Shown here in pieces: positions 9,716 through 19,614 of a stretch of DNA of 24,649 nucleotides; the stretch's first letter is position 1; the number at the start of each line of letters is the position of its first letter. Origin of the DNA: Cudoniella acicularis (lineage: Eukaryota; Ascomycota; Leotiomycetes; Helotiales; Helotiaceae); contig JAAMPI010000839.1 in the NCBI GenBank assembly GCA_013054445.1, forward strand, positions 1-24,649. Direction: 5' to 3'. Under the pieces are notes generated by a model, which had not been told where the DNA came from, searched no databases, and worked only from the letters and a program-made list of their open reading frames with translations. The translations under genes were made by a program, and so were the position numbers.

Positions 9716-11661
9716 CTACCGGATTTCTATAGTCATCTCGACTGTCTCTTCTTCAAACCAAGTCTCATCATCGAGCTGGATCAACCCAATCCGAACGTAA
9801 GTTCCATCACCCATGTATGAAGGAGCTACAACCATACCATATAAGGAGATATCATCGTCGCCAACTTCCTTCCCGATATGCACACAATAGACATTTACCT
9901 CAAAAGGCACCAACATATCCCCTTTCCGTGCTCTCCTCAACGTCACTTCTCCGTCACCACTTTCCGACCTCATTTCATAAGGGCATAGCGCACAATCTGG
10001 CGCAATCGGCTCTAGTGTCATTGGATCTTCACCAACAGTGTAACCCCAGCAATCGCTCGGATCTGTGCAATTGATCCTGACTTTTGACACCATTCCTTTC
10101 AAAATAATATATCCATCTTGAACTTTCCCATACTTATTCAAGCCAGACACAGAAACATGGACATCTAAAACCGTGACAACAGAAGTGAACGGAGCTGTTT
10201 GGTCGGGAGAAACGAAGTTTAGTGCCCCGTTCACAGATGCCCAGGACCAAGATGGTGCTATGTATGTCTCTGATTGCAAGATTGGGGAAGAACTGGTGGA
10301 GACGTAGTCAACGGACCAACATAACTCCATCGGTAGATTCTCTTTCCATAGTCCTGCTAGATAGACAAAGTTTGTTCGTCCCTGGATTTGCTTCGCAACA
10401 CCACTAACAGCCGGCAACTTATCACTCTCAAATGTAAGTTCTCGTATGGAGTAGGACTCAATCAGGTCATGCCAGCATCCGTACGGATCTTTTTCTTTTC
10501 CACCACCGCCAGAGAGTTTTTGGGCCAGACCCATAGAGTATAATCCTCTTGGTTTTGCCCCGTCTTCGGAGACTACTTCCGTTTTGCATTCGAAAATGAG
10601 CTCGGATTGAGTGTAATGCAATACCCGTGTTGAGAGGACGTTTTCTTGCCAGCACCACGCGCGTGAGGCCAGTGGACTTAGATCTTCGACGAGTTGAGCC
10701 ATCGAACTACCTGTGTGCCTGCGCGCTAGAATCTCAACTTTCTGACCATCGGTACATAAGAATGGGAACTTTTCGGTCTGCCATCGTGAGCCACGCTCAT
10801 GGAGGAAAGGAATGGTTCCATTCTTGGAGGAAGACGCTGAGACGGTAAGGTAAGCGTTTGAGTAATAATCGCACATCTTCGCAGATTCGATTTCCCAGTC
10901 TGCTCTGCTGTCTTGAATGATACAGAGGGAGTCAATCCAGATCCATTCAATATTTAATCGTCGTGCTACTGTAATTGCGTCTTGGAACACTCGGGAGAGA
11001 TCATTCCATTCGATGTTGGCTTGCATCTGAGCGAGGGATGAGGAGGTTGTCTTTATGGGTTGGTGACCGCCCCAGCAGTGGCTCAAGGCAATGTAAGCTG
11101 CTTGTATACTACTCGGCTCGACGAGTCTAATGGCGTCTTTGGAAGTTGAGCCGATGTTGAGGACGCGTTTCGGCAATGCCGTTGAAATTGACCTCGGGCA
11201 TTTTGAATGCGATGCACAACAATTCTGGATTCTATCGTGAATGAATGCAAAGCATTCGTGAGAATCCGGTCGAGTGGACATGAGACCAAGGGCTCCCAAA
11301 GTCGGTAGTTCAGCTATTGGAGCATCTGCTATTCTGAGCACAGTGACCATCTCCTAGAGAGAGAAAGGACGGAAGAATGCCACGTACCCAATCTACGATA
11401 AACCCAAAGAGTAGCCAAGGTATCCAAAGAACCGTAATCATCGGTAGCAGACATGATCTCTACATTCGTCGCAGTGCAATGTTGCAGGTCAATACGCAGC
11501 ATGCCTTTCGTCTTGTTATGATCGGCGTCAGGGGCGAAGTGCTGCACGAGGCTGAGTAGAAGTGAGCAGTATTTGCATGTTTCTTGGATGTCGGCCAGCT
11601 TCAAAATGAAGCCTTCTTCGTGACCGCGTAGGTCCAAATTTTTGCAGGACTCGCAAGGCAT
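9716..11661 (-). CDS. HET-domain (heterokaryon incompatibility) protein
   Basis: Two exons on the minus strand: 11388-11661 and 9716-11325. The proposed 62-bp intron (11326-11387) has a strong GTACGT donor and a GCAG acceptor that keeps the frame, giving about 627 residues. Another in-frame choice is a weaker GTGGCA donor with CTCAG. The HET domain (PF06985) is clear: YIALSHCWGG at about 169-178, WIWIDSLCIIQD at 219-230, and SRAWCWQENVLSTRVLH from about 312. The N-terminus has a CxxC-type start (MPCESCKNLDL, later CKYC), common in this class. APSWSWASVNG after the HET domain is the usual C-terminal landmark. HET proteins mediate non-self recognition and regulated cell death, but most family members, including this one, have no tested role. 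No stops or frameshifts are seen, in contrast to the decayed DNA on both sides. Confidence 0.9.
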
Positions 11662-12253
11662 GGGCAGAAGAGGTACTTCTGTTCTTAGATAGATAGTGAA
11701 GCGGTTGAGTTGTGTTCAAGCTAGCCTCGCTTGTCTGCATTTGAAAAGTTGTTGGATTTGAAGTGCCTAAGGCTATGATATTTATGTGTGTAGTTCTAAC
11801 CGTGGCCCGAGAAGCTTGTAAAGCTCGGTAATATAAAAGTAAAGCCTAAACCTTAATATATAATTCAAAAGGTATAAGGCTTAAGTATTGTAGTGGGGAG
11901 GAGTGAAGCATAAAAGTCGCGATTCCGCGCAGCTATAAACTTAGTTCCTTAGTCAATTGCACCACGCATTGCTCCGTCCCTATTTGGGTTATATTCTACC
12001 TTTATATTATTAAAAAAAAAAATAAAAAATAAAAAAAATATAATTAATGTTATTTTAAATATTAATTAACTAGTTTATAATATTATTATTTTATTATTAC
12101 TATTAATAAATTAAGATTTTACGATTTTGCGATTTCGCACTAAGTGCTAATATGTCCGTAGTCTAATTCAGGCTATGGTAGATGAGATGCATTAATAGGG
12201 TGAGCCAACCCGAGCAGACCTGAGCAAAGGCGGCGCAGGTCACGTGGGCATAA
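11662..12253. other. AT-rich intergenic stretch with A/T low-complexity run
   Basis: The HET promoter and leader lie at 11662-11800. Beyond it, 11820-11890 contains an imperfect inverted repeat (TAAAGCCTAAACCTT and its near complement AAGGTATAAGGCTTA). 12008-12115 is almost purely A and T, with runs of A. No gene is seen. It is probably eroded repeat DNA. Confidence 0.4.
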
Positions 12254-13230
12254 GTGTCCACATTCCGGTGGTATAACAGCGATTGGGGCTGCGGACTCTA
12301 TAATATGTCTGCCGCTGGCACAAGCTACGACATTCTCAACAATGTCTGGTGCAACGTAACTTCACCCCAACCAAATTTAATATCACCGTCAATCGTGTCG
12401 ACTTGATGATCGACGTGAAATTGAATGGCACACTTGACTCAGCTCTGGATCCGGAATATCATCTCCGCAACCTCATCAATAGCCAACTCGAAGCAATCTC
12501 ACAATTCGATACTACGCTCTACGAATCAGCCCTTGGCGGTTCTTTTCTCGAAAATATCGCAAGTGTCAAAAAAAATGACTGGGATTGGGATGGATCCACA
12601 GCGGAGGAGGAACCGCAAGGAATTGGGTTGTCATTTTAAAGTGTTATAGACCAACTCCTCGTAGGTGTGTTAAGCGCCCAAATTGCGAAACTTTCCGAAG
12701 AAGCACCTATAGGGTACACCTGAGCGACTTTCTGGCCACCCTCGCAATTCTTCAACGAAACAATGGTCGCATACTAGGAAGTTGTGCAAGTCGGGTCTAT
12801 GACCTTTGTGTTTGTTTGGCTTTGGGTTTGGGTTTAAATACCTTGATCTTGCTCGCTACATTGTTGGCAATAGGCTATTAAGTTTTTTGGAAGGAGTTGC
12901 CGGCTTTCAATTACACCGATATGAAGAGTGTTGTGTTAGCTACCGCTGCCGGGGCACGGGAGTAATGGACGACGTACAACATATTGAAAAGGAAGTAGCT
13001 ACGCAGATGGGGGACCGGGGAGTTGGGGCTGAGATTAAACATGGCAAGTTTTGCTGTAGATTCTGGAAGAAGACTTCAATCGAGGCGAAAGGGTCCACGA
13101 GCAGAAACGTAGAATCGGAAAGGTGAAAGTAAAACTGGCCTTCGGGGATCAGACAGAAGTCTCAGCACGTTTTGTCTTGGCGTCTGCGAATGCTGGAAGA
13201 CTCCTAACCTCAGAAATCGAACTGCAGTAA
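12254..13230 (+). pseudogene. Decayed fungal membrane protein
   Basis: A plus-strand frame (from about 12254, ATG at 12305) reads WYNSDWGCGLYNMSAAGTSY and NNVWCNVT. It then shifts by one base near 12350-12360 into FTPTKFNITVNRVDLMIDV and EYHLRNLINSQLEAIS up to about 12636. After further shifts come a hydrophobic stretch (about 12790-12885, one membrane segment) and a final frame ending SARFVLASANAGRLLTSEIE before TAA at 13228-13230. The WCNVTFTPTxFN style with a later TM segment matches large uncharacterised fungal surface membrane proteins with an N-terminal extracellular domain (judged from memory). At least three frame breaks make it a pseudogene. Most of the TM region appears lost. Confidence 0.6.
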
Positions 13231-13523
13231 GAAGGATTTTGAAAGACGGGTAGTTAGAGAATTTAGGAAGAAACGGGCCAAAAACATATTATCCGTGAAT
13301 TCAAATTGCATCTCATTGTTACATAGCGATGAAAGCGAGGCGGCTATAACTTACGGTGCTTAGACTATCAGCACTGGTCATTCATCCCATAAACTTGAAG
13401 TATACTACCACATTTCTAACACTACAGCAAGAAGTCCTCTATATAACTCCTCAACTTCCTCTCAACTTAATTCACCTTCAACAAATAATCCTCCGTCAAG
13501 CTTACTAAACTCCACACTAGTGT

Positions 13524-13709
13524 TCACCCAATCCTCCTCCTTACCTCCTCCTTAAGCCTCGGAATCTCAAAAATAAAAAGACACTCAACTACCTCACCCC
13601 CTAGCATCCCCACCAAATCATCAATTAACAGAGCTCTCTTCTTCCCTCCCTCCTCAATACCTTCAAAAGCACCCGTCTTCATCTCAATTTCATCTTTCTC
13701 TATCGATCG
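13524..13709 (-). pseudogene. Adenine phosphoribosyltransferase fragment lacking the PRPP loop
   Basis: The minus-strand frame from 13709 to TGA at 13524-13526 reads EKDEIEMKTGAFEGIEEG, then ALLIDDLVG directly followed by MLGGEVVECLFIFEIP. This is the C-terminal third of an APRT-type purine phosphoribosyltransferase. In intact enzymes a PRPP-binding loop (DDLxATGGT/S) and about 10 more residues separate the two blocks; here roughly 14 residues are missing. The N-terminal half is absent: a decayed membrane-protein gene ends only 25 bp upstream. APRT converts adenine and PRPP to AMP in the cytoplasm; this fragment cannot. Identification rests on the DDL and GGEVVE...FIFEIP blocks. Confidence 0.6.
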
Positions 13710-13733
13710 TATGTAGAATTGATCCTACCGAGC

Positions 13734-15112
13734 TCAGCTGTACAGCTCTCCTACAATCGGTGCTTCTGTCGTATGACTGGTAAAACAGCAGTGACCAAAT
13801 TCACTCGGCGACTCAAACTCTATCACTCCCCAGCCAATAGCCGATAAGGTAGCGTCGGTGTCGTCTGGGGGAGGATGACATGCCGCGCTGATTACCGCGC
13901 TGCAACTGCCTGCAAGTGGCATGTTGGGACTATAACGGCAGAAACCATTAATGAGAAGGGCTATAAGCATCAAGCCAGTAAGGATAGTTGCAAAAAAGAC
14001 ACCAATACTTGAAATACCGACAGTGAACTCTGGGCACGTACCGTAGGCCTTCGCACCTACGAACTGGATTTGTTCGCCGCGGTAGTGGTGTGAAGTGTTG
14101 GTCAAGAAGATACTGAGAGATCAACCAATGAAGAAGAACCATGGTAACAAAGAGGGTAATGCTGTAGGCATACGGAATCTGTAGTCTGTATGTCTGTCGT
14201 TGCTGGCCTTGGGGTGAGCTCACCCGGAGGAATTTGTTCTTTTGTGCGTAAGAGCTCCATTCGGATCCGAGAAACATTGTTGTCCAGATACTGTTGTAGA
14301 AGAGGTAGCAAAGGGACACGGCGGCTTGCGGCAAATTTGCTGCCAGAACGAATTGCACAATGCCCCAAGATGCTGGCTAGGGGTTCACAAAGACATTTTT
14401 GAAATTAAGACCACCAAGGCCATCGCTCCACATTTACGTCATAGAATTTCAGGATACCACCAGTGTAGCTATGATTTATCATTAGCACATATATACACTG
14501 GTGTTGCTGTTACACTTGATTTGTTGTATAAAGATAAGGGTAAGGAGGAACTTACAAAAAGATGAAAGCGAAATACCATCCGCCGCCGACGGCTTGAAAC
14601 CAACGCCTTTTTGATGATTTCCATCGGTTTGGTGTTTTTTTCGCCATTTCGTTGGATAAAATCCCGCCCTTCACCCCAGCCTCATCATTTTCGAAGTGAC
14701 GTTCCAAATCTATATACCAGTACCACTTGAAATCTTTCTTTTCCCAAAGACAACACTCTTTGGTGTGTGGATCGGGATCCTTGAGAAAGGACTGTAGCAT
14801 CGCCTAATGTGATTAGTGGGTCTGTTTTGGCTCGAAATAAAGTCAAAAACATGTAAATGGTTTTGATTGCATTAGCAACAATAACAACAAAAAGGATGTA
14901 GCTGCTGAACTGCAGTTTGCACTTTTGCTCAGACAGTAGGAAATCTGATAGCCGCCGATTTCTCATGTGGCAGCATCTTTGAAGCACTCCAGGCCAATAG
15001 TGAAATCAAAGAGATGGCACGTTGCTGAGTTGTAATTTGTATCGCGGGCCCAAGTTCCCCCGCGGAAAAAGTCCTCGGTGACAGAAGCTATGTCGGGTAA
15101 GGTCGCACCCAT
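13734..15112 (-). pseudogene. Broken multi-pass membrane protein (family often with DUF6536 N-terminus)
   Basis: Pieces of one protein appear in order on the minus strand across changing frames: MGATLPDIASVTEDFFRG (ATG 15110-15112), KCKLQFSSYILFVVIVANAI (TM), a shift near 14815 into MLQSFLKDPDP, KRRWFQAVGGGWY, then a normal intron (about 14469-14555, GTAAGT donor). Next come WSDGLGGLNF with an in-frame TAG, then VLAANLPQAAVSLCYLFYNS and SSYAQKNKFLRVSSPQGQQR, a frameshift near 14105-14115, and FCRYSPNMPLAGSCSAVISA to the stop at 13734. The LANLPQ, EWSxYAxxRKxLRVSxPxGxQR and GSCSAAISAACHPP blocks are hallmarks of a widespread fungal membrane-protein family of unknown function. At least four breaks and a missing N-terminal domain make it non-functional. 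DNA just upstream (15113-15480) is AT-rich repeat, which may have replaced the 5' end. Confidence 0.75.
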
Positions 15113-15630
15113 GTTTTTAAAACAACAGAGTTGTAACTTGTTGGAGGTAGGGGTATAACCGTAGTACGCGGTATATAGTATATAGAAGATATATCTATAT
15201 AGTCGTCGGTAGGCGGCTAAGGTGTGGATAGCGGAAGAAGAGTCGACTGTTAGGTCGAGAGTGATTCAAGTATATAGAATAATAATATAAATTTTGACTT
15301 AAAGACTTATCTATCTACAAAGGGGTGAGCGGACTATATATACTACGAGTGTAGTTACTAGAAGCTTCTATAACTTAGAAATCAACGCTTAGAAATCAAC
15401 GCTTATAAATCAAAGCTTATAAATCAAAGAACAACCTAGAAGATTCTAGTAAGGTCTAAACCTTAAGCTTAGAATAGTGCTTATTACCTAATAATGCAAC
15501 AATTATCATGAGTGATCCCAAGAGATGATACATAACAAAAATTAACAGCCAGGCCGAAATATTGTTAGGACAATTTTAAGGTTGACTGAGGACTTGGGAT
15601 CTTTTTAATCTCAGATAAATATATCAGGGA
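15113..15630. other. AT-rich repeat-like stretch
   Basis: TA-dense DNA between two minus-strand pseudogenes. It contains a short tandem array at 15374-15429 and motifs such as TAAGGTCTAAACCTTAAG near 15450. It could be a degraded LTR (a TGTAACTTG start near 15131 and an ATGCAACA end near 15501), but no target duplication is visible, so this is only a suggestion. Confidence 0.3.
15374..15429. repeat. 14-bp tandem repeat, four copies
   Basis: Two identical units CTTAGAAATCAACG (15374-15401) are followed by two identical units CTTATAAATCAAAG (15402-15429). The pairs differ at two positions, suggesting a doubling of a diverged dimer or two separate duplications. Confidence 0.85.
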
Positions 15631-16777
15631 TCAAGGCAATTCCCTCACACAGACATCGAAAATTTCCTGCCAGGCCTGAGCTTGATGTTTCTTTCCCTTA
15701 TCGCTAATAAGCAGTTCTCCCGGTCTGTCAAAAATGTCAACACAATCCCCCAATTTCTAAACAGATAACTACTTACTCTTCAAAGATATCGTTGGTCCAG
15801 AACTTGCCGTGTCCAGTCTTTCCGAGCAAAGTAGCACTGACCAAAGAGCGACTTCCCTCCTCAGCAGTTTGAGAATAGTACATTTGCATAACCTTGGTTG
15901 GTAGAACAATGCACCAAGGAAAGTCGCGGCCTAAGTCTGTGACGCAGTAACCTGGACATGCGACATTTATTGCAACGTCAACTTTCACCCTTCGTATTTT
16001 TTGAGTAATCTTCAATGAGACTTTGCATTATATACATAATCAACAACTTGATAACAAGATAAGACTTCTGTGCGTCAAAGAATTCGGGTGAGTTAATCTT
16101 CTTCAACAAACTTTCACCAGGTGCGATCTCGAGATCCTTAGCATGACGTATTTGTGTCCGAGACTGCCGGTGAAGGTCAGTTGGGATAATCGACCGATCT
16201 TCGAAGTGGTCTTCTTCAGCTTTGGCACGAGAAGAATCGCGAGCAGAGCGGTCCAAGAAATGTTAACTTGAAGTGCTAACTACCAACCAGTGACCAGGTT
16301 GACAACATACTTAGCAGGGCCAATTTCAACATTCAATACCGCCAGATCCAAAGTACCAAATTCAGCTTCGAGCTGCTTAGCAAACGCGTTGACGGAGTCA
16401 AGGCTGCTCATATCGAGTTGCGTGACCACAATAAAAGCAGCATCGCATGCCGTAGCCGCAACAATCTTTTCCTTAGCTTCCTTTCCCTTGTTTGGTGTAC
16501 GAACGGCAAGAATCAACTTCGAGGCACCCAGAACGGCAAACTTGAGGGCAGCTTGATATCCGAGATCAGTATTTGAGCCAGTGACGAGGACGGTCTTGCC
16601 AGAGAAAGATATTTTGGGGTCCTTTGGGGTGCTTGGCTGCCCACCGAGTGACTCCCATAGGAGACTTGGTTTGGGCGTCGGTAGCCATTGTGTAAGTAGG
16701 ATTAATAGAGGTGTTACAATTGATGAGAAGAGCAACGTTTTAATACATAAGAAGTCCCAAAGCAAGCAACGAGTCAA
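15631..16777 (-). pseudogene. Broken membrane-anchored short-chain dehydrogenase/reductase
   Basis: From ATG 16775-16777: an N-terminal hydrophobic anchor (LLFSSIVTPLLILLTQWLP), then the Rossmann motif region KTVLVTGSNTDLG (about 61-73), where the last conserved Gly of TGxxxGxG is Asp. LAVLNVEIG replaces the usual NAG motif. The frame meets TAG at 16280-16282, continues as LALQVNI...TALLAILLVPKLK, shifts near 16140 into DLEIAPGESLL and YLVIK (the YxxxK catalytic pair is kept), then shifts back near 15990 into INVACPGYCVTDLGRDFPW. A last intron (15725-15776, GTAAGT donor, GACAG acceptor) leads to a sensible C-terminus, ELLISDKGKKHQAQAWQEIF, ending at TGA 15631-15633. Splice sites and C-terminus look intact, so the inactivation appears recent compared with neighbours. 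Such SDRs reduce or oxidise small alcohols or ketones with NAD(P)(H); the substrate is unknown. Confidence 0.78.
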
Positions 16778-17856
16778 AAGTAGCTACGAAGGTGACTGCT
16801 ATAGTGACCGACGTAATAAACCCCTGTTTCTAGGGGGGAGCCTAAAATAGAGAAAGCTGAAATACTGACAATCGGGAAAGGGACATCGACATTAGGGAAA
16901 GCCTACGCTACCTTCGCTACGACGATTGGTTAGGTGGCTTAGGTAGAGCGAGCTTGAAGCACGTGACAGTTTCTCGGGGTCAGGGCCCCCTTAAAAAAGC
17001 AGCCACACCCCTAAATCCGGCAGCCAGAACACTACAATCTCCACTAAATTTATAATTATTTAATTTAAATAATCCTTTCTTACATTATATACTTTCGCCT
17101 TTACAACTCTTTCGATAGTAGGGTTTGAGATCGACTTACTCTAGTATAACGTTTAGGGTTTACCCGTTAGTAGAACCTAGGTAAGACGTCGGGATATTAC
17201 TTATGAGCACGAGGAGTAGAAGCTAAGAGTCGTATATAGTATATTATTAAATACTATGTTAAGTTAAGTATAAAGCTCCTATCTAAGGAAAACCTATTTA
17301 TTATATAGAACCTTCCTACTCCTGGCCTAAAGTAGCCCGAGAGGCCTGATCATAGATCGTCCTCGGGCACTCCGACCCCTTCTAGTCAGGTGACACTGTC
17401 ACGTGACTCTCGTGCCTTACACCCCTGATTCTCTGTGTGGTTCTGCTGCTAAATCTACCGAGCTTCAGGCCTAGGATTACACGTGATATAAAACCGTAAC
17501 ATCTAGGCCTTCGGTTTGTTGTCTAGAGGACTGTCAGATCGTGAATTGTTGTAAATGTCTGCAGGGCTGGGAGGACTTTTCTACATGCAGCGACTTAGCT
17601 TATCGCTGATAGGTAGCAGGTCATGTGTTACTATACTGTTTTGGACAGAGGCTTTAACCGAATTTGAAGCCGAGATATATAAAAATAAAGTCTTGTAGAT
17701 CTATTATATTAAAGCTATAGTATAGACATAATAGATTTAATAAAGTATTACTCGAGTTATTATATCGTTATAAGTAAAAAGAGGGGTAGTACGTGTTTCG
17801 CAATCCAAATTGCCATTAAGGTATAATGGCTAAAATAGGCGAAAATTTGGTCACGA
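16778..17856. other. AT-rich gene-less stretch with palindromes
   Basis: No coding signal is seen on either strand. 16960-17080 has C-rich motifs (CAGGGCCCCC, CCACACCCCTAA) that resemble a transposon end, but no inverted partner was found. 17335-17407 holds several palindromes. 17640-17800 is strongly AT-rich with repeated TATA/TAAAG motifs. It is probably eroded mobile DNA. Confidence 0.35.
17335..17407. repeat. Cluster of perfect palindromes
   Basis: GCCCGAG (17335-17341) pairs with CTCGGGC (17362-17368). GTGACACTGTCAC (17390-17402) is a perfect palindrome around its central C. It overlaps GTCACGTGAC (17398-17407), a 10-bp palindrome with an E-box-like CACGTG core. These may be protein-binding sites or a transposon/LTR fragment; no nearby gene makes a promoter role obvious. 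Confidence 0.5.
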
Positions 17857-18067
17857 GGACAGATGGCCGAGCTGGTAAGACAACACCATTCCACAACTTT
17901 AAAACATCGCAACTAACAGCCCAAATAGGTTATGGCGCCAGGTTAAGGTTGCCTTAACACTTAATTTCCTGGTCACGAAAGTGTAGGCTTTGAAGCTCCT
18001 AAACAATAGATAAAGGTTCAGTTACTAATAAAATTTATAGGGCGTGGGTTCGAGTCCCACTCTGTTC
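17857..18067 (+). tRNA. Interrupted tRNA-like gene, probably a pseudogene
   Basis: The 5' end GGACAGATGGCCGAGCTGG (17857-17875) supplies a 7-base acceptor strand and a good A box. The 3' end has a perfect T arm (GTGGG at 18044-18048, loop TTCGAGT, CCCAC at 18056-18060) followed by TCTGTTC (18061-18067). The two acceptor strands pair over all seven positions (one G-T). A TTTT run at 18073-18076 could end Pol III transcription. The distance between A box and T arm (about 170 bases) is far too long for a normal tRNA: either a very long intron or, more likely, inserted DNA. GTTAAGG-TTG-CCTTAAC (a 7-bp hairpin near 17941) lies inside. The D stem has one mismatch and I cannot define an anticodon stem. 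The GGCCGAG...GGT(A)AG start suggests a Ser/Leu class II origin. Confidence 0.45.
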
Positions 18068-18836
18068 AATTCTTTTAAGTTGAAGCGAGCTAGATTTTAC
18101 AAAGACTACCCTCTCGATATTTTTGCATTTATTTAATGAGTGCTAGTAGGTGAATATGGACAGGGCGCATTCGTTAAATATAAAGTGCAATTAATTAGCT
18201 TTCTTTATTCCTATTTTATGTGGCACATTCGCGATTTTTCTCGAGTCCGTACTTCAAGTGAATGCGCATTTAATTAAAGCTTTTAAGCCAACAAACAATT
18301 TTTAGTCAAATGTGCACTTGTTTAAATGCGATATGAATATAAAAGTATTTTTTGGCAGTTTAGTCCACTCGCGAGCCAAATAGGCCCTAAAGAATGCACT
18401 TGGCCTTAGGGTGATTCTTATAACTCGATGAGATCTTTATGCGCTAAGCAATCTTAATCATGAGAATGAACAGCCATCTTCTAGAGATGAAATCTTTCTG
18501 GGAGAGAATCACACGAGAAGAACGCCTACCTTAAGATTATAATTTTTTATGCGGTTTACTATACTTAAACTGAGCTCGCTAGTGATTTGGAGTCTAAGCC
18601 TTGCAGCTTCGTTTCTCGAAACAGGCCCTAGACCATGAGGAAGAGGCGCGAAAATCATGTGAAGCAAACATTTACAAACAGCATGAATTGTTTTCAATTA
18701 GGGATTTAGATCTTATGCAAAGTGGCACAGTGAAGTTTGAATTAAAAACTCCTCTTTGCAGGGTATTGCGGAGACTCAGAGTTTTCACTTCACTTATGTT
18801 CCTGTCTTTATCCCCATGTATTTTTCGAGAAACAGG
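18068..18836. other. Gene-less upstream region
   Basis: AT-rich DNA between the tRNA-like gene and the small secreted protein. GCGCATT-type motifs recur in inverted or direct order (about 18166 and 18263), with nearby AATTAATTAGCTTT and ATTTAATTAAAGCTTT. No coding content is evident. The last few hundred bases presumably include the promoter of the 18837 gene; I see no clear TATA box. Confidence 0.35.
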
Positions 18837-19273
18837 ATGCAGGTTTTAACTTGTTCTTTAACTCTGTCTCTCGCCTTCGCAAGTGTAGCATTTTCTCAGA
18901 TGCCGACGGATCCCATTTTTACATGCAACAATAGCAATTTCGGGGAGTGCTGTGCGTCGTTTAGCGCCAGTGGGCAGGGGGTTTCTTGTTCGTGCATCTC
19001 TTCCTTTCCCACCTTTTGTATCCCACAAAAACATAACAATAAGGAAGTTTGAAGGGGAGAACAAAAGCGTTTAGAATAGCTAACAAGATTTTAGGTCAGA
19101 AAGCAATAATCACGACGACTGATCATCAGCTACAGAGGCAATATAGCTGCGGAGATCCGGCACTGCTGGCTGCTTGCTGCCATACTCCTAAAATTGTAAG
19201 TTTAACATTGTTCAAGGGATTTGAGGGACTAGGGGATGATTCTGTAGAGCCCTTAAAGGAAAGTAGATGTTGA
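18837..19273 (+). CDS. Small secreted cysteine-rich protein
   Basis: ATG at 18837-18839 opens a clear signal peptide (residues 1-20, ending SVAFS). The mature part starts QMPTDPIFTC and continues NNSNFGECCASFSASGQGVSC. A 77-bp intron at 19018-19094 (GTATCC donor, GCTAAC branch, TTTAG acceptor) joins in frame to QKAIITTTD and YSCGDPALLAACCHTPKI. Cysteines fall at about 30, 38, 39, 51, 53, 61, 79, 88 and 89. The C..CC..C....C..CC layout resembles a common class of fungal small secreted proteins without known activity; it is not a hydrophobin pattern. The 3' end is unsure. Reading through gives a stop at 19271-19273 (about 119 residues). A GTAAGT donor at 19196 joined to AAAG at 19263 gives TAG immediately, hence 94 residues ending just after the CC pair, as is usual for the class. 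Possible effector or surface protein (inference only). Confidence 0.6.
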
Positions 19274-19614
19274 TCGGATGTGCGGATAGGGGAGGTCAAT
19301 TTTTGAGAGGGTCGCGATTGCTTGTGTGCCAGCGTAACGATAAGCAGAAAACTGGATACACGGATGGGCTTATAGGTCATATTTTTTTTTTGGCATTTGC
19401 ACAGGAACTAGGTTGGAGTTGGGGGTTTTGTAATTATTTTGAAGTCGAAATAGAAATTTATGTCACGACATCGGTGCTGATGCAGGCTATATAGGTGCAT
19501 TCAAGGGGTGAGTGCAAACGAAATTCAAGTGAAGATTCACTGATTTAAAAACCGCAAATATAGTTGATATAATATTTAGCACCATTTTGTTTATATTGTA
19601 GAATAGAATACTGT

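Noticed and set aside
15131..15503. Solo LTR (TG...CA) between two pseudogenes
   Set aside because: No target-site duplication or matching second LTR could be found; boundaries are arbitrary.
16970..17080. Transposon end with CAGGGCCCCC motif
   Set aside because: No inverted partner was found within the window.
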